Below are positions 1 through 12,231 of a DNA stretch of 64,000 nucleotides, piece by piece (positions within the stretch are counted from its first letter, which is position 1; the number at the start of each line of letters is the position of its first letter). The DNA comes from Erodium maritimum (lineage: Eukaryota; Streptophyta; Magnoliopsida; Geraniales; Geraniaceae): NCBI GenBank assembly GCA_963921825.1, contig OY997588.1:62764617-62828616 (forward strand), read 5' to 3'. The translations under genes were made by a program, and so were the position numbers. Under the pieces are notes generated by a model. It was not told where the DNA came from, ran no database searches, and was given only the letters and a program-made list of their open reading frames with translations.

Positions 1-256
1 TCCACCATTGTTGAGAATGATGGTGTTGTCAAGTCACCAAATGTTGTTAAGTTTGAAGTTCAGGTAATAACTCTTCCATACCCTTTACTCGTGTCATTAT
101 GGACAACAAACAGAAAGTCACGTACCCATTCTTGCCATGCAGCTCTACAAGACTCGGGAGGAGAAGTATCTACTTGATTTACAAAGGGTTCAGGGCCCGC
201 AATTCCTGTTTTTGGATCTTTGCGCTGCATTCCTCGCACAGCTCAGGGTTCTTTGA
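1..256 (+). CDS. KIN10: SnRK1 catalytic alpha subunit (KIN10/SNF1-related kinase), C-terminal exons
   Basis: Two exons are visible: 1-63 (entering from outside the window, ending at a CAG/GTAATA donor) and 143-256 (after a TTGCCATGCAG acceptor, ending in TGA at 254-256). They encode the last 58 residues. Recognisable parts are VVKFEVQ across the first exon, then LYKTREEKYLLDLQRV and the terminus FLFLDLCAAFLAQLRVL. This is the characteristic end of plant SNF1-related kinase alpha subunits, the KA1-type domain that packs against the beta and gamma subunits. The kinase is known to act as a cellular energy sensor in the cytosol and nucleus. The kinase domain and upstream exons lie outside the window. 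Splice phase is 0 and both exons are open. Recognition is from the C-terminal sequence alone, so the paralogue (KIN10 or KIN11 type) is not certain. Confidence 0.85.
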
Positions 257-866
257 ACCGAAACAGAAGAGGCTGCTTGACCATTATCTGTGAATAAAAA
301 GCTTACAATGTAAATATGTCCTCTATTCAGGTTGAGCTTTTACTCTGATCTCGGTTTTCCCCATAGCCTTTTGTAGGAGCCAAGCTGGGTGTAATTCGCC
401 GGTAGGTCTGGGTTTTAACAGTCTGCCGAGCTTTTAGATTGTTCTGAGTACCGCGAATCACTACTTGTAACGATCAACTTATCTTGCAAGATATCGATTT
501 TCTGAATCTGTTTTTTTTAAATGCAATCTGTTTCACATTAGTCAAATTCCTGATGGCATTTTATGCATGCCGCTAATTTACAGCGTACACCTTCTCTAGG
601 CTCAGGTGGTAGAGATTTAGAAGATCAAGTTTTGTTGAAGTCCTATTTGTCTCTTTAGGTGACGTAAAGCTCCGTGGTAGCATCCTTAAAATTAAATAAT
701 TTGGCCCCGATTCTAGTCGAGGGCATTACACCAGATTGAAACTAGGGCGACGAAATAAATTATGTCTTTGTCCAAGTTAGCAACTATACCGATGAAATGG
801 GAAATGTCATCGAAGAACTGACATTCACGATGAACACAACATTCTTTGCTCATGTAAAGACCATTA
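257..866 (+). other. SnRK1 3' UTR and flank
   Basis: Sequence downstream of the SnRK1 stop codon. An AATAAA at 293-298 is a possible polyadenylation signal, although plant signals are loose and the transcript may run further. No ORF of note and no RNA gene are seen. The true 3' end cannot be placed without transcript data. Confidence 0.5.
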
Positions 867-1082
867 CTGGTCTCCTCTTTTTTTGTCGTTCAGGAGGGTG
901 AACTTGTGCGACGGTATAACAATGTGTTGTAGAAGAAATGTGAATTCTTCGTAGAAAACATTTACTTGTGTGACTGATTTCTTGTTCGTCGGGGAAAAAT
1001 AGAGAAAACCGCCTATTGCGACGAAATATGCTTCTTCCACAGCGTTCCTATTTCATCGCTAAATAAGTTTTCTCCAGTAGTG
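867..1082 (-). mobile_element. CACTA-like transposon terminus
   Basis: Read on the minus strand from 1082 the sequence begins CACTACTGGAGAAAAC and continues with GCGATGAAA and GCGACGAAAT-like subterminal motifs, as in plant En/Spm (CACTA) ends. A weaker similar stretch (CATTACTGG) near 867-875 could be the opposite end of a very small element. No 3-bp target duplication could be confirmed, so only the right terminus is reasonably supported. Confidence 0.45.
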
Positions 1083-1088
1083 GAGAAT

Positions 1089-3150
1089 ATTTTTTTTTGA
1101 AAGGAACTGCTACTTCTCATTAAAGCATCAAGTCATTGGATAACACGTCACGAAGAACCAGAGGGATCTCTGTAACGCTCCAATCTATAGTACACCAATC
1201 ACTAGCATTATGAGTTAAGCAATGGGCAACTCTATTTGCTTCTTTATGAATGAAAACAAGTTTACAATTCTGCAAAACATTCAATTTTGCTCGACACTCT
1301 ATCACCACCAAACCAACGGAGACAACATAACCTCACTTCCATTAATACTCTGGACCGTACTCAGGCAATCGGACTCAATAGTTCCTGAGTGCCAGCCCGC
1401 CTCATACATCCATGAAAACGCTTCGTTTATGCACATCATTCCAATTAACTCCGGATCCCGCATACTTGGGAACACCATACGTTTCGTAGTTGTCGCCCAT
1501 CCATCTCATCTCTGCAGATCATACCACATCCACCTCTCCCCACTCCCAAGACAGCACCATCAACATTTATTTTGACAGTGTCCCGACCCAGCCTCAACCA
1601 AAACCGGCCGCGACTCACCTCTCCCGAACCACCATCCGAGTGTCTCAGTCTAGCTCCTTTCCAATCCCGAATCATAGTCTCGCCCCCTCCATAACTCTTC
1701 ATGCCCAATCATCTCCTGTCTTCAGACACGAGCGTTCCTAGTTCTCCAGATCTCCCACCACAAGACTGTTACCATTTCCACCAAACCAGGTCTACCCAAG
1801 TTCCAACAGTGTTCCAAACAAACACGAGGGTCAACCATTGAAGTTTGAAAGTTCAGGCCCACTTTCTCCCAAATCGCTAGCCATTCTTGAGCATTCAAAC
1901 AAAACATGACTCTCATCCTTGAGTCTCCCACACCTTCACTAATCTCGAATATAAGTTGCAATTCATAAGCAGTGACCCCGTGAGAATCCTCCAAGCGTGA
2001 TGTTTAACTTTTGGCGAAATCTCAAGGGACCATAACCTTCTCCAGGGAAAGTCCCGTTCCTCCTCCCTCCACCGCCCCTGCAAACTTTGCGGAGTTCTAT
2101 AGGCCTCTCTTACCATGAACACACCCCGTCCCTATTTTTCCACCAATACCACTCGTCTACAACGGGAACAATAGGAAGTGGAATATAAATAATAGCAAAC
2201 GAAATATGGGCATCAAAAGACTCTTCAACTTTAACTCTATCCCAACGCTGATAGTCTTCCTCCATGTATTGACAAACCAAATCCCCCGGACCTCCGAGGA
2301 ATTGTCCCTCCACCAACCCCCAGCCGTGGGTAACCACGTCGTACCTAGAACTCCCGTCCCCTATCCATTCCCTATCTGTCTTCTCACCCTTGTCCGAACC
2401 AAATCCTGACCTGAAAGTATGCTCGTCCAAACATAACTACAGCCCTGTTTGGATTTTTCTTGTAAAAAGTCTTGCCCCGGGTAGTACTTTGCACTCAAAG
2501 CACGCGCTACCAGACTACCCGGATCTGTCAGTAGTCTCCACCCCTGCTTGACCAACATTCCATATTGAAATCCTGTAAATGTTTGAACCCAAGACCACCA
2601 TGTAGTTTGTGCTTACAGAGTGTGTCCCAACTCTTCCATTTCACCCCTTACGTAATGGAGAATAATTGAAACCATGCCAATGACTCTTGGCATATGACAA
2701 GGTAATGTGACCTTGACCTTGACTGTATCTCCAACGGATGGCTATGACAGCCTTTAGGATGGAATTTTTCAAAAGAACATGAGACATATCCGGTGCCTCA
2801 TGAGAACTTGTTTGTAATCAGTTAGAATGTATCCACTGTGGTTCGTTACAAGTCTTTTTTGATGGCAAAAACAAAATGAGCAGCATGTCGGCTATGCAAC
2901 TCATCGAAGGGATCACGAAGAATGAGCCAACTTTTTTTAGCCATTATGAGAGAGGAGAGGCCCTCGCTAGCCAAGACGGTGCCCTTGCCTTGACCAATTG
3001 AGTAGATTCTTGAGGATTTCAAGCGTGTCATGCTACCGAAGAATCTTTCTAAAAGGGAAGTATACCACCAGATTGAGTTGAACTCAAGTGCCAACCATCA
3101 AGGAAAAACACTATATCAAATGCCCCATGGATTTGGAGGAGCTTCATAAG
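1089..3150 (-). pseudogene. Decayed L1-type LINE ORF2 (RT C-terminus, zf-RVT, RNase H)
   Basis: Minus-strand fragments in element order. At 3094-2846 is RT sequence with ASEGLSSLIM. At about 2650-2361 is the RT tail, with KLHGGLGF followed by LVKQGWRLLTDPGSLVARAL, AKYYPG and SYVWTSIL. At 2122-1913 is the zf-RVT domain (LEISPKVKHHAWRIL). At 1708-1445 is an RNase H start (VKINVDGAVLGVGRGGCGM) and at 1311-1120 the RNase H end (FIHKEANRVAHCLTHNA). This is the canonical plant LINE order. Frames change several times and stops intervene, so it is not functional. A run of T at 1090-1098, just past the stop codon, is the poly(A) tail on the minus strand and marks the 3' insertion end. ORF1 and the 5' half are missing or unrecognisable. 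Confidence 0.8.
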
Positions 3151-3184
3151 AAACAGAGTGAATTGTATGAGGTTGATTTTATAT

Positions 3185-3936
3185 GGGAAAACCTTGTGTC
3201 CTAACCTAACTTGATCATTGTTTTCGCCGTCCTAACTACGGCTGATATTTTTTTAAATTTCCACCTGTGACCTTTCCACAATTCAAATCGGACTATCAAT
3301 TAGCGTCCAAAATTACAAAATTGTTAGTTTTTGTGTAAAATGTCGAAATTGTCCTTCAATGCAACTCAAATTTTCAAAAAAATGTCATTAACTCTATATT
3401 CTCATCCTCCGCTCATCTTCTTCCCTGATCCCTTTATTTTTACTTTATTTACCATTTGAAAAACAAAATCAAACCTCCTTTTTCCAGAATTCATTATCTC
3501 CCACAAAATAATGCAAAAAAAAACTCACGATTTCCCTTCCCTTTGTAAATCATGAAAAAGTCTAGAGAAACAAAAAAACAAGATTTCCTCTCTATGTAAA
3601 TCACGCCTATGAAGCACAGGTTGGTCACGTCTCCTAGTTTTAGCTTCTTTTTCTTTGTCCACACCTTCTTCTCTCCTTCGTCTTCTTATTTGAAGCTACA
3701 TCGACAACATCAAATAAGAAGATAAAAATGGAGGGAAAAAAATGACATTTACAAAATTATTACAGGTCACGTGACCCACACGTGCTTGAAACGTGGAGGG
3801 CAACATGATTTTGGACAGTAATTGATAGTTCGTGTAAATTGTAGAAATATCACAGGTGGAAAATATGAAAAAGGGTCTACCTCAGTATAGACGGTGAAAA
3901 CAAAGATCAAGCTAAGTTAAGACACATGGTTTCCCC
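3185..3936. mobile_element. TIR element / MITE with about 125-bp terminal inverted repeats
   Basis: The left arm (about 3185-3310) and the right arm (about 3805-3936) are inverted copies. Shared blocks include GGGAAAACC.TGTGTC, TTGATC.TTGTTTTC, TTCCACCTGTGA and ACTATCAATTA.TGTCCAAAAT. The interior (3311-3804) is AT-rich and non-coding. No clean target duplication was found at the edges, so the exact termini and superfamily are unsettled. A Mutator-like origin is only a guess from the long TIRs. Confidence 0.7.
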
Positions 3937-4213
3937 TTCATATAGTCCAAACCACTGTATTGTGCACCTGTATTTTTTAAACGCAAGAGAAATGTTTGAT
4001 TCTGGGCTATACAAACTACTGACGGTACTTTGTCAACGGGTAATCAGCCATGGTTTCTGCTCTTACCGGTATGCTGAAAAATAACACATCATATAAGCCT
4101 TGGAGTAGGCCATTATGAAAGAGTCGGTGATCTAGCAAGGCTAGACTATGCCAAGACATTTAAAATGCAAACAAACGCCTCTTATTTTTGTATACGTGGC
4201 GTCTTGATACAGG
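3937..4213. other. Intergenic, nothing recognised
   Basis: Short stretch between the TIR element and the solo LTR. No ORF, repeat or RNA gene could be supported. Confidence 0.5.
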
Positions 4214-4218
4214 ATAGG

Positions 4219-7108
4219 TGTCACGCCCCAAATCCGGTTTTGACCGGACTCGAGACGTGAATTAAACTAACGAATAAATAATAGAGATAAAAGTAAACTT
4301 AAACGATTTTAAACGCTCCAAAATTAGTTTCGATCAAATAACGTTGATAAAATAAGTTCCAAACCGAAGTTACGAGTCAAAGCTCAGAATAAGACAAAAT
4401 AACATAAGGTTCAATACAACGATAAAAGCGTCTCTAACATCAACACCACCCAGACTCTCCCAGAAGCTCCCGAGCCTCGAGTCCAAATCTAGGAACTACT
4501 CACCAAGCAAGCCTGTACAAACAGTAAATAAAACAAATAGGGGTGAGCTTACGCTCAGTAGGAAAAAAATAACAAGTAAAGGAAACCTCCACTTTAGTAA
4601 TAAAGTTGAATTAACACAATTAGGCGTGATTTACAATTAACACGATTAACCAACAATACGCTAAAATAACGAGAACAATAAGAATTTCGAAGCTTAAGTA
4701 AAACCGTAATTCAAGAAGATTAAAGAAGGGCGATGTGATCTGATAAAACAACCAAGTATAGAAAGGATAAGCGTCACGTCGATAAATTAAACCGCAATAC
4801 TCTGATCCACAATTAGTCCTTGTGTCATGTCGGATATAATGCTCCGATCCACAATTGGTCCTTGTGTCCTATCGGATTTCCCCTCAGTCCAGAGGAGACA
4901 CATACGTCGGGGCTACCGGAAACATCCCTGAAGGGACACATATCGTCGGGATTCTCGGAAATGTCCCCAAAGGACCATAGATCATCGGGGTGAAACAGGA
5001 TAACCTCCCGGAAATGCTCCCGCAGGATGCAAACTCTCGGGTGAAGCAACGAGTAACCATCCCCGCAGGGTAAACAATCTCTCAGCTATGATACTACCCC
5101 ACACCGGTTTACCCCCTCGGTGTAGGTACCATACCGGACCACAAGTAACCATCCCCGCAGGGTCAACAATCTCTCGGCTATGATACTACCCCACACCGGC
5201 TTACCCCCTCGGTGTAGGTACCATACCGGAACACAACTCCTCTTAACGCACACAAGAGAGCAACATCCCAACAGTCATAGTACAACCCAAGCTTAGCAAC
5301 TCACACTCTTACCACAACACGCCACAAAGAAATTATATTAACAATCACACTTACCAACCACATCCCATCGGTCTATCACTCACCCGATCATACCATTTGG
5401 CACAATCAATTTACATTCCAACATTCATTCAATCAATCATTTAAGCATTCATTCAACAATCATTCAAGCATTCACCATTTATCTAGTTTGGTTAGACTCT
5501 TATCTTAACTTAAAGGCTAAGCAAGCACGACATGTGAGGCAATCACAAACAATCCTAAGGCTCATCACGGCCATTCTACCAACACGACAATTTCCCAAGT
5601 ATTGAAAGCGATTTAAACTAGTGAATCACATCCTACATGCATACTAGACTCGTCCGATTATTATTATAATTGAAAAACGATTATTCTAGTGAATCACATC
5701 CTATATGCATACTAGGACCTTTCGAATTATTAATTATCCTATAGGCATACTATTAATGTTCTTAAATTACTCGAGGAGTTTAGTGCTTTTCCCTACCTCA
5801 AGACGATACAACAGCTGCGTCTCCTAGCTGCTGACGTCCTGGCCTAACTCCGGTCTTCTCGGGCGAAGTCCGCGAAGTCCAAGTCTGGGTTTTAACAGTT
5901 AAAGTCCAATATCAGTCCAGGTCCAAATAGATCAGTCCTTTAAATTAACAGTTCGTCTTTTAATTAAACTGATAGGTCCAAGAATTATCTGATTTTAGCC
6001 CAAAGCGTAATTAAATTTCGACCCGAACCCGGAACCCGGATCCTAAACCGACCCGGATCCGAGTCCAAACCCGGACCGACCCGAGCCTGACCCAAACCCG
6101 GGTCCAGATCCGAGTCCAGGATCCAGTTCAAGTCCGGGCCTAAGGCCCAAACTCGAGCTAGAGCCCAGACTTGGTTCTGGCCCAAGTTTGGTCTGAGGCC
6201 CAGGCCCGAGGCCCAGCTCAGGACTGATCCAAGCCCGTCCGTGGCTCGGTTCAGGTCCAGGCCCGTCTCTGGCCTGAGACGTGAACGGAAGCGACGACGC
6301 CAGGGTTCCGGCTCAGCTCCGGCGAGGCGAGGGCGGAGAAGGCTCAGAGTGATTCTCGTCGCCGGTGACGGCGTCAGAAGGCCAACGTGCAAGAGGGAAG
6401 GTCTCCAAGGCACGGGGCGAGGCTCTCCGTCCAGATCTGACGATCAGAGAAGCTCGCCGGCGCGAGAACTCTAGATCTGGAGCTTGAGCGCTCCGGCGAC
6501 GCTCTCCAGCCACGTCCGACCCAAAAACGAGCTTAAAAGCTCTCGATTCTTCGGCGAGAGGTGATGGGGAAGGTGGTACATCTCGGGACGAGGCTCACCG
6601 TTTCTAGAAAGACACGGCGAGGCTCGAATCGACGGCTGCGGCGGCAGGTTTGGTTTCGTTTCTGAGAGGACGAAGAAGAGAGATGGAAAGAGGGGTTTGT
6701 CACGGTGAGGGAGAGTCGGGCGAGGAAGTAGAAGCGGACAGAGGAGGAGATGGTGGGAGAGAGGTGGAGGTGGTCGGAGAAGAAGGGAGGCGGCGCGGAT
6801 CTGGGACGGTTCGCGAGAGAGAGAAGGGATGCGAGGTTGAAGACAACCCTCGAAAAACGTGCGCGAAATGGGGATCTGAAGCGGCGCGGGGTCGTTTTGT
6901 TGCTAGGATTGGGCCGAGTCCGGTGCTGGGCTCAGCTGGCTTTGGCCTGGTCTCTGACCGGGCCTGGTCAGCTTGGTCCAGCCCACACTTTTTTTTTATT
7001 ATTTTTTCTTTTTCTTTTTTTTTTGAAGTCGATCCAAAATTCGACTCGTTCCCCAACTCAACGACGTTCCCAACGATAAATTATCGAAATAAAACTCAGG
7101 TCTTTACA
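4219..7108 (-). mobile_element. Solo LTR 1 (2890 bp), family with TGTCACGCCCC terminus
   Basis: Begins TGTCACGCCCC and ends TCTTTACA, so both ends fit TG...CA, and it is flanked by a perfect 5-bp duplication ATAGG (4214-4218 and 7109-7113). There is no internal retroelement coding region, so this is a solo LTR left by LTR-LTR recombination. A relative lies at 57817-60781. The GC-rich part (6000-7000) read on the minus strand resembles a promoter plus pyrimidine-rich leader, so I infer minus orientation, starting TGTAAAGACC. Open frames in 5985-7144 on both strands reflect GC-rich composition and show no protein family. The length is large for an LTR but known for some Ty3/gypsy families. Superfamily assignment is inference. 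Confidence 0.8.
5052..5235. repeat. 92-bp tandem duplication inside solo LTR 1
   Basis: Two adjacent copies, starting at 5052 and 5144, share AGTAACCATCCCCGCAGGGT, then CAATCTCTC, and CCCCTCGGTGTAGGTACC, with few mismatches. Shorter related repeats (GATCCACAATT.GTCCTTGTGT at about 4805 and 4847) lie just upstream. Confidence 0.85.
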
Positions 7109-7113
7109 ATAGG

Positions 7114-7514
7114 CATCCAATTTTCCATGAGAGTTGGAAGTTGAATGATACCAAGTATTGATATACAATCCAAGAGCAAGAAATGACGGTAATTTCCCAT
7201 TGCCTTAAGACTAAGTGTCATTATTCTTTGGGTAGCAAGCTCGCGGTGAAGACGGATTATGTTTCCATGAGTAACTTTTAAACTCAAAATAATTCTTCAT
7301 CCTCCAGGTATATAGTACATTCTCTTATTCGTCAATGGAAAATATTTAAAACCAAGAGGATTTTGGTAGGCTTTTGGTATTGGAAAATCACAACTGTTTG
7401 TTAACTAGTAAATTTGACACCCACTCATCTTCGATGTACACCTCTCTGACTCCAATCATCACGTTCCATTCTCGTTTTATGGTTTCAGATGTCTGCTCTA
7501 CGTAAGGTTAGAAA
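7114..7514 (-). other. Probable distal part of the gypsy 3' LTR, left of copia A
   Basis: Copia A (7515-15976) splits a target at AGAAA. The sequence to its right (15982 on) is gypsy 3' LTR, so this left flank should be the continuation of that LTR. A possible LTR terminus TGTTAAC lies near 7399. No gene is seen. This is inferred from nesting, not from alignment to a second LTR. Confidence 0.4.
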
Positions 7515-9202
7515 TGTTGGGTCTCGAGGTAGGGTTGGAGATGAACCAACTCGCAGCGGAAAATCAATGAAAACCAAGAGACAATTAGAACCATGAAACA
7601 ACTAACAAAGAATGGATTAACAAGAGAAAAATTCAGCACTAGTTCTTACCAAAACAAGAACACCGGTTAACGAATGATTGGCTTGAGTCTCCAAGACGCC
7701 TACGTATCCACATGGGAATCAAAGCCACATAGTTCTTCTCTTTGAGGACTCAAGAACACAAAAATGGAGGAGGAAACTAGCCAAACCCGAAATGGCCATG
7801 GAAGAGGGAGAGAAAATGTGTTTCCTATTCTTGTCTTGTGTTTGTTATGTTGAAAAAAGATGACTTAAACATAACAAAACCCATACTTGTCCAACTAAAG
7901 GTATGGGACAAGTATGGTGTCAAGTAAGGTGTAAATAGGACAAAGTATGGCAAGACAAGATTGGGTTAGGTGGTGAATCACCAACACCTTAATCCTTGTC
8001 TTGCTTACTTAGTACTAATTAATCAAGACTTGATTAATTAGTTCCATGGGCCTTGGTTGCATGGGCCTTTCATGGGCCTCTTGGAACATGGCCCGTGGCC
8101 ATTTCCAACGAGGTCCCGTGATTCGCTCATCGCCTCCAAGCCTTCCATACCGGAAATGTCCAACATTATCCGACGCGATCAATCCCAAGACTCCAAGCCT
8201 TGTCTCGATCCGTAAAGTCCTATTCACTTACGGGCACATGACCCAAAACCCAGTTTTGGTCATGTCCCGAGACAACTCCCTTTTGGCCATTCTCCATAAA
8301 TGTGTCAATGAGTTTCATCCTCCGGTGTGACCCTTAGGTTTATGCATGTCAATAGATCAACGTAAAATCCCATTTTACTTGATCCTATTTAAGTGGCAAC
8401 TAACGAGACTTTAGTATTTCCCGACATTACATAACGAATCGACCCTGTCGATTCTAACCTTTCCGTCGTCCCTGTCATTATCCTTTTATCTCCGATATCC
8501 TGATTGAGATAAGGCATAGAGCCGTCATCCTTATTATTCTCAATCACCGTTCCTTGATATGTGAGATGACTGAAGATATGATACCCAGTATCATGTGCAT
8601 GGCCATGCTATTCTTCCAGTCACTCTCGATCAAGCGGCCGAGAACCGATATCTTTCCCATACCTTAGTATGAGGGATAAATCCCTTAGCCGTCTTTCGTG
8701 TCACTCATGTAGCCCGTCCCCAAGCCAATCTTGGCCGTTATGGAAGCCCTGTTACGGACAACGTTAGGCTCAGGTCAAACTCAGTTGTTCACTACATAGC
8801 GATCACAAAGACTCCTTGGTCTAAGGATACATGACAAGCTACAACACTGAATATGTTCATGACTTAATCTATGGCACATATTCAGGGCGGGTCGTCCAAT
8901 ATCATGTCCCACATGATATCTATGATCAGACTCCGGAATCCCATTCCAATGACTAACAGAACGTAAGCCATAAAGAGCCATCTTTCATACTAGTCGCTTC
9001 TAGTGAAGCTTTGTTGACTAGGGACCCATCGAGTGTGATCTATCTCGATCTATGGTTCTATTCGCATGGTGGGCATAGATCAGAGCACACGTCGATATAT
9101 TACTCCAACACATAAGTAATATAAAGTCGCTTTAATTTTATTGCTAACGATGATATGTACATTTGGACATTTAGGATTGAACTACGGGCACTAAGACTAA
9201 CA
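7515..9202 (-). repeat. Copia A 3' LTR
   Basis: 1688 bp, TG...CA ends. Matches the 14289-15976 LTR with a constant offset of 6774 bp; no difference was noticed. Short open frames at 8015-8330 and 8781-8981 recur in all full LTR copies and are not genes. Confidence 0.95.
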
Positions 9203-9214
9203 ATCTCCCACTTG
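9203..9214 (-). other. Copia A polypurine tract
   Basis: On the minus strand AAGTGGGAGAT abuts the 3' LTR (TGTTAG). It is the usual plus-strand priming site of plant copia elements. Confidence 0.85.
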
Positions 9215-10777
9215 CCCTAGTTCCAATCTAAACTCCAATATGTCCCCATCGACTTTACATGTCTAACATGTTCAGGCAGTGACACTGCCTTAGTCAAAGG
9301 GTTGGCTATGTTATCATCTGTTGCAATATCGGTTATCTTCACTTCACCTTAGTTCAGTATTTATCTGATGAGGTGGATACGCCGCAGTACATGTTTGGAT
9401 TTATTATACGATCTAGGCTTTTAGCTTGCGCAATGGCCCTTGTGTTGTCGCAAGATGGATTCACCGGGCTGGATGGGTTTTTAATTACACCCAGCCCTGC
9501 CATGAATTTCCAAATCCACATAGCCTCCTTAGCTGCCTCTGCAACATCCATGTACTTGGCCTCTATCGTAGATTCGGCAATGGTATCTTGCTTTACGCTT
9601 TCCCAGCTAAAGCTCTGCCATTCAGCGTAAACACATATCCTGATTGACTTCTAAAGTCATCTGGATTTGTCTTGGAAAACTAGCGTCTACTCATCCTTCG
9701 ACGACTAGTTCAACATCATCTTTCCCCCGGGTTAGAATGATGTCTACTGGTACAACATAAGTCTTACGAGACGTCTGGTCTCATACATGTCATGGCATAT
9801 ATGATCGATCCTGCCCCCAGGCGCATAGGATTCTCATCATCCTTTTCAGCTCATCAGGTGTCTTAGGACACTGAGTCTTGCTGAGATGAATGCCATGACT
9901 AGTGGGTAAGAGTCCTTTCTTTGAATCGAGCATTAAGAACCTACTCAATGCCTTGTTCACATAGGTTCCCTGACTTAAATCCAAGACCCTCTTGGTGCGA
10001 TCTCTACATATCTTAATCCTTAAGATATGAGAAGCATCGCCTAAGTCCTTTATTGAAAAACACTTCCTCAACCAAGCTTTAGTCTCGTGCAAGGTTGGGA
10101 TGTCGTTTTCAATGAGAACCAGAAAGGTAATATTGCTCCCACTAGCCTTCTTATAAACGCAAGATTCATCCTCGTTCTTGATTAAGCCAAATCCAATTAC
10201 AGCTTCATCAAAACGAAGGATCCAACTCCGAGAAGTTCGTTTCAATCCATAAATGGATTTCAACAACTTATAAATCTTTCCTTTATTCTTCGGATCGTCA
10301 AAACCTTTGGGCCGAGACATACAAACGTACTCAGTCAAATTTCCATTTAGGAAAGCGGTTTTGACATCCACTTGCCATATCTCGTAATTATGATACGCAG
10401 TTATGTCAAGAAGAATTTGGATCGATTTTGACCATAGCCACTAAGGAGAAGGTTTCCTCATAGTCAATCCATTGGATCTGCCTATAACCTTTCGCCACCT
10501 GTTGAGCTTTGTAGGTCAGAGGGTTGCCGTCCATGTCCATCTTCACCTTGAAGATCCATTTGCATCCTATGGTCCTCACACCATTGATGGGATCAACCGG
10601 TTCCCAGACTCGGTTGTCCGACATGGATTGCATTTCCTCCCTCATGGCTCCCAGCCATAACTCGGAGTTGGGCCCATCCACGACTTCCTGAAAGGTGGCT
10701 GGATCATCGTGATCCACCATGACTTCATTGTCACCTCCGGATACCATATCTTGGAGGTGGAAGATTGATCCTTTCAA
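9215..10777 (-). pseudogene. Copia A reverse transcriptase and RNase H remnants
   Basis: The RT start at 10777-10406 contains VWEPVDPINGVRTIGCKWIF. The RT core at 10371-9790 contains DVKTAFLNGNLTE, KSIYGLKRTSRSW and LSQGTYVNKALSRF. The catalytic YVDD box is absent: the core reads FLVLIENDIP where the YVDD segment should separate FLVL from NDIP. A further deletion follows the PKTPDELKRMMRI block. RNase H sequence at 9551-9354 contains EAAKEAMWIWKF and CDNTRAIAQAK, and a degraded NPLTKA/LPEHVRHVK tail lies near 9240-9310. The two RT pieces are separated by stops. Activity is not expected. Confidence 0.9.
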
Positions 10778-10865
10778 ATCGCCTTGGACCTTCCGGAATT
10801 GTAACAGGAATTGGTTCTTACTCTACGACAATCTCTGGCTCCTTTCTACTGGGTTGCCAATTGGT

Positions 10866-12231
10866 TTAGACAGATCTGTACCATCCTGAATTTCTTCGAG
10901 ATGCACAGTCCTCCCAATGACGTCTTTGGAAACAAAACTTTTTTTCCATAAAGACCCCACCCCAAGCGACGAACACCATGTTCTCACTGGGATTGTAGAA
11001 ATAGTATCCCCTTGTTGCTTTGGGATACCACACGAAGGTGCATATCTCAGATCTTGGTTCGAGCTTAGTCGAAACCAAATGTTTCACATAAGCCTCGCAA
11101 CCACAAATCTTTAGGAAGGACAAAGCGGGCATCATCCCGTACCATTTTTAAAATGGTGTCCCTTCCACACCATTCGTCGAAGCCCGATTCACTATGAATG
11201 CGGTCGTCTCTAGAGCAAAACCCCTAAAAGAGATTGGGAGATCAGTCCAACTAATCATGGAACAGACCATTGTCTAACAATGTCCGATTTCTCCGTTTGG
11301 CTACACCTTTCAACTACAGTGACCTAGGAGGAGTCCATTCCAAAAGGATCTCATTCTCTTTTAGATGATCTAATAACTCTGTGGTCAAGTATTTTCCACC
11401 TCGATCCAATCGAAGTGCCTTAATACCTTTGTCGAGCTGGTTTTCTACTATAGTCTTAAACTCTTTGAATTTATCAAAAGCTTCAGACTTATGTCTCACC
11501 GAATAGACATAACCATATTTACTGTAATCATCAGTAAATGTGATAAAGTAGCTAAAACCCCTCCTGGCAAGTGAACTTATTGGTCTACACACATTCGAGT
11601 GTATCAGCCCCAATAATTCACCCGCCCTTTCATCGCGATCGATAAAGGGCACTTTAGCATTTTGCCCATCAAACAAACCTTGCACCTATCGATCGAATGG
11701 AATTCGAATGAACCTGAAAGCCCGCACTTCTGAAGTGCTGATAGGCGCTTCTTGTTTATGCGACCCAAATGACAGTACCATAACAGAGTTAGGTTTAAAT
11801 CGTTGGATTTAGACCTCTTGGTATTAACGGAATATATAGAACTTGAGGCATTGTTACCCATATCTAATATGTACAATCCTCCAACCATGTCAGTACTGGT
11901 ATAAAACATATCATTGCATAGAACATTGAAAACTCCATTTCCAATATTAACATTATATCCTTCCTTGTCAAACACGGATACAGATATAATATTCCTACTA
12001 AAAGTAGGTATGCAATATACATTATACAATACTAAGACAAGGCCTCTTGGCAAAGCAAGACTCATGGATCCTACAACAGTTGCCACAACTCTGAGGTCCA
12101 TTTCGTGCTTTCCAAATCTCTCCTACTTTCAGCCACCATATATTAGTGCATGTGTGAGATTCAGTCATGGTATCTAATACTCATGAATCTTTGGAAGTAG
12201 AGAGATGTAGCTCTATAGAGTTAATACCGAA
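10866..12231 (-). pseudogene. Copia A protease and integrase remnants
   Basis: The protease site at about 12190-12150 reads VLDTMTESH, so the DTG glycine is Met. The preceding Trp codon is a stop. The integrase zinc-binding region at 12101-11604 has HLGRINKKRLSALQKC and CKVCLMGK. The core at 11685-11314 contains GLIHSNVCRP, where copia integrases normally carry the first catalytic Asp (here Asn), then YFITFTDDYSKYGYVY and LRLDRGGKYL, where the second Asp is kept. The region 11135-10866 has the post-core GCEAYVKHL.STKLEPRS block. Several stops and frameshifts interrupt it. Confidence 0.88.

Noticed and set aside
5985..7144. Several overlapping open frames of 60-164 codons on both strands
   Set aside because: Same situation inside solo LTR 1: a GC-rich zone without stops, no domain, no conservation of frame between the two LTRs.
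8015..8330. 70- and 94-codon frames repeated at 14789-15104, 43675-43990 and 50427-50742
   Set aside because: They are conserved only because the copia LTRs are nearly identical. They lie on opposite strands of the LTR and have no recognisable family.
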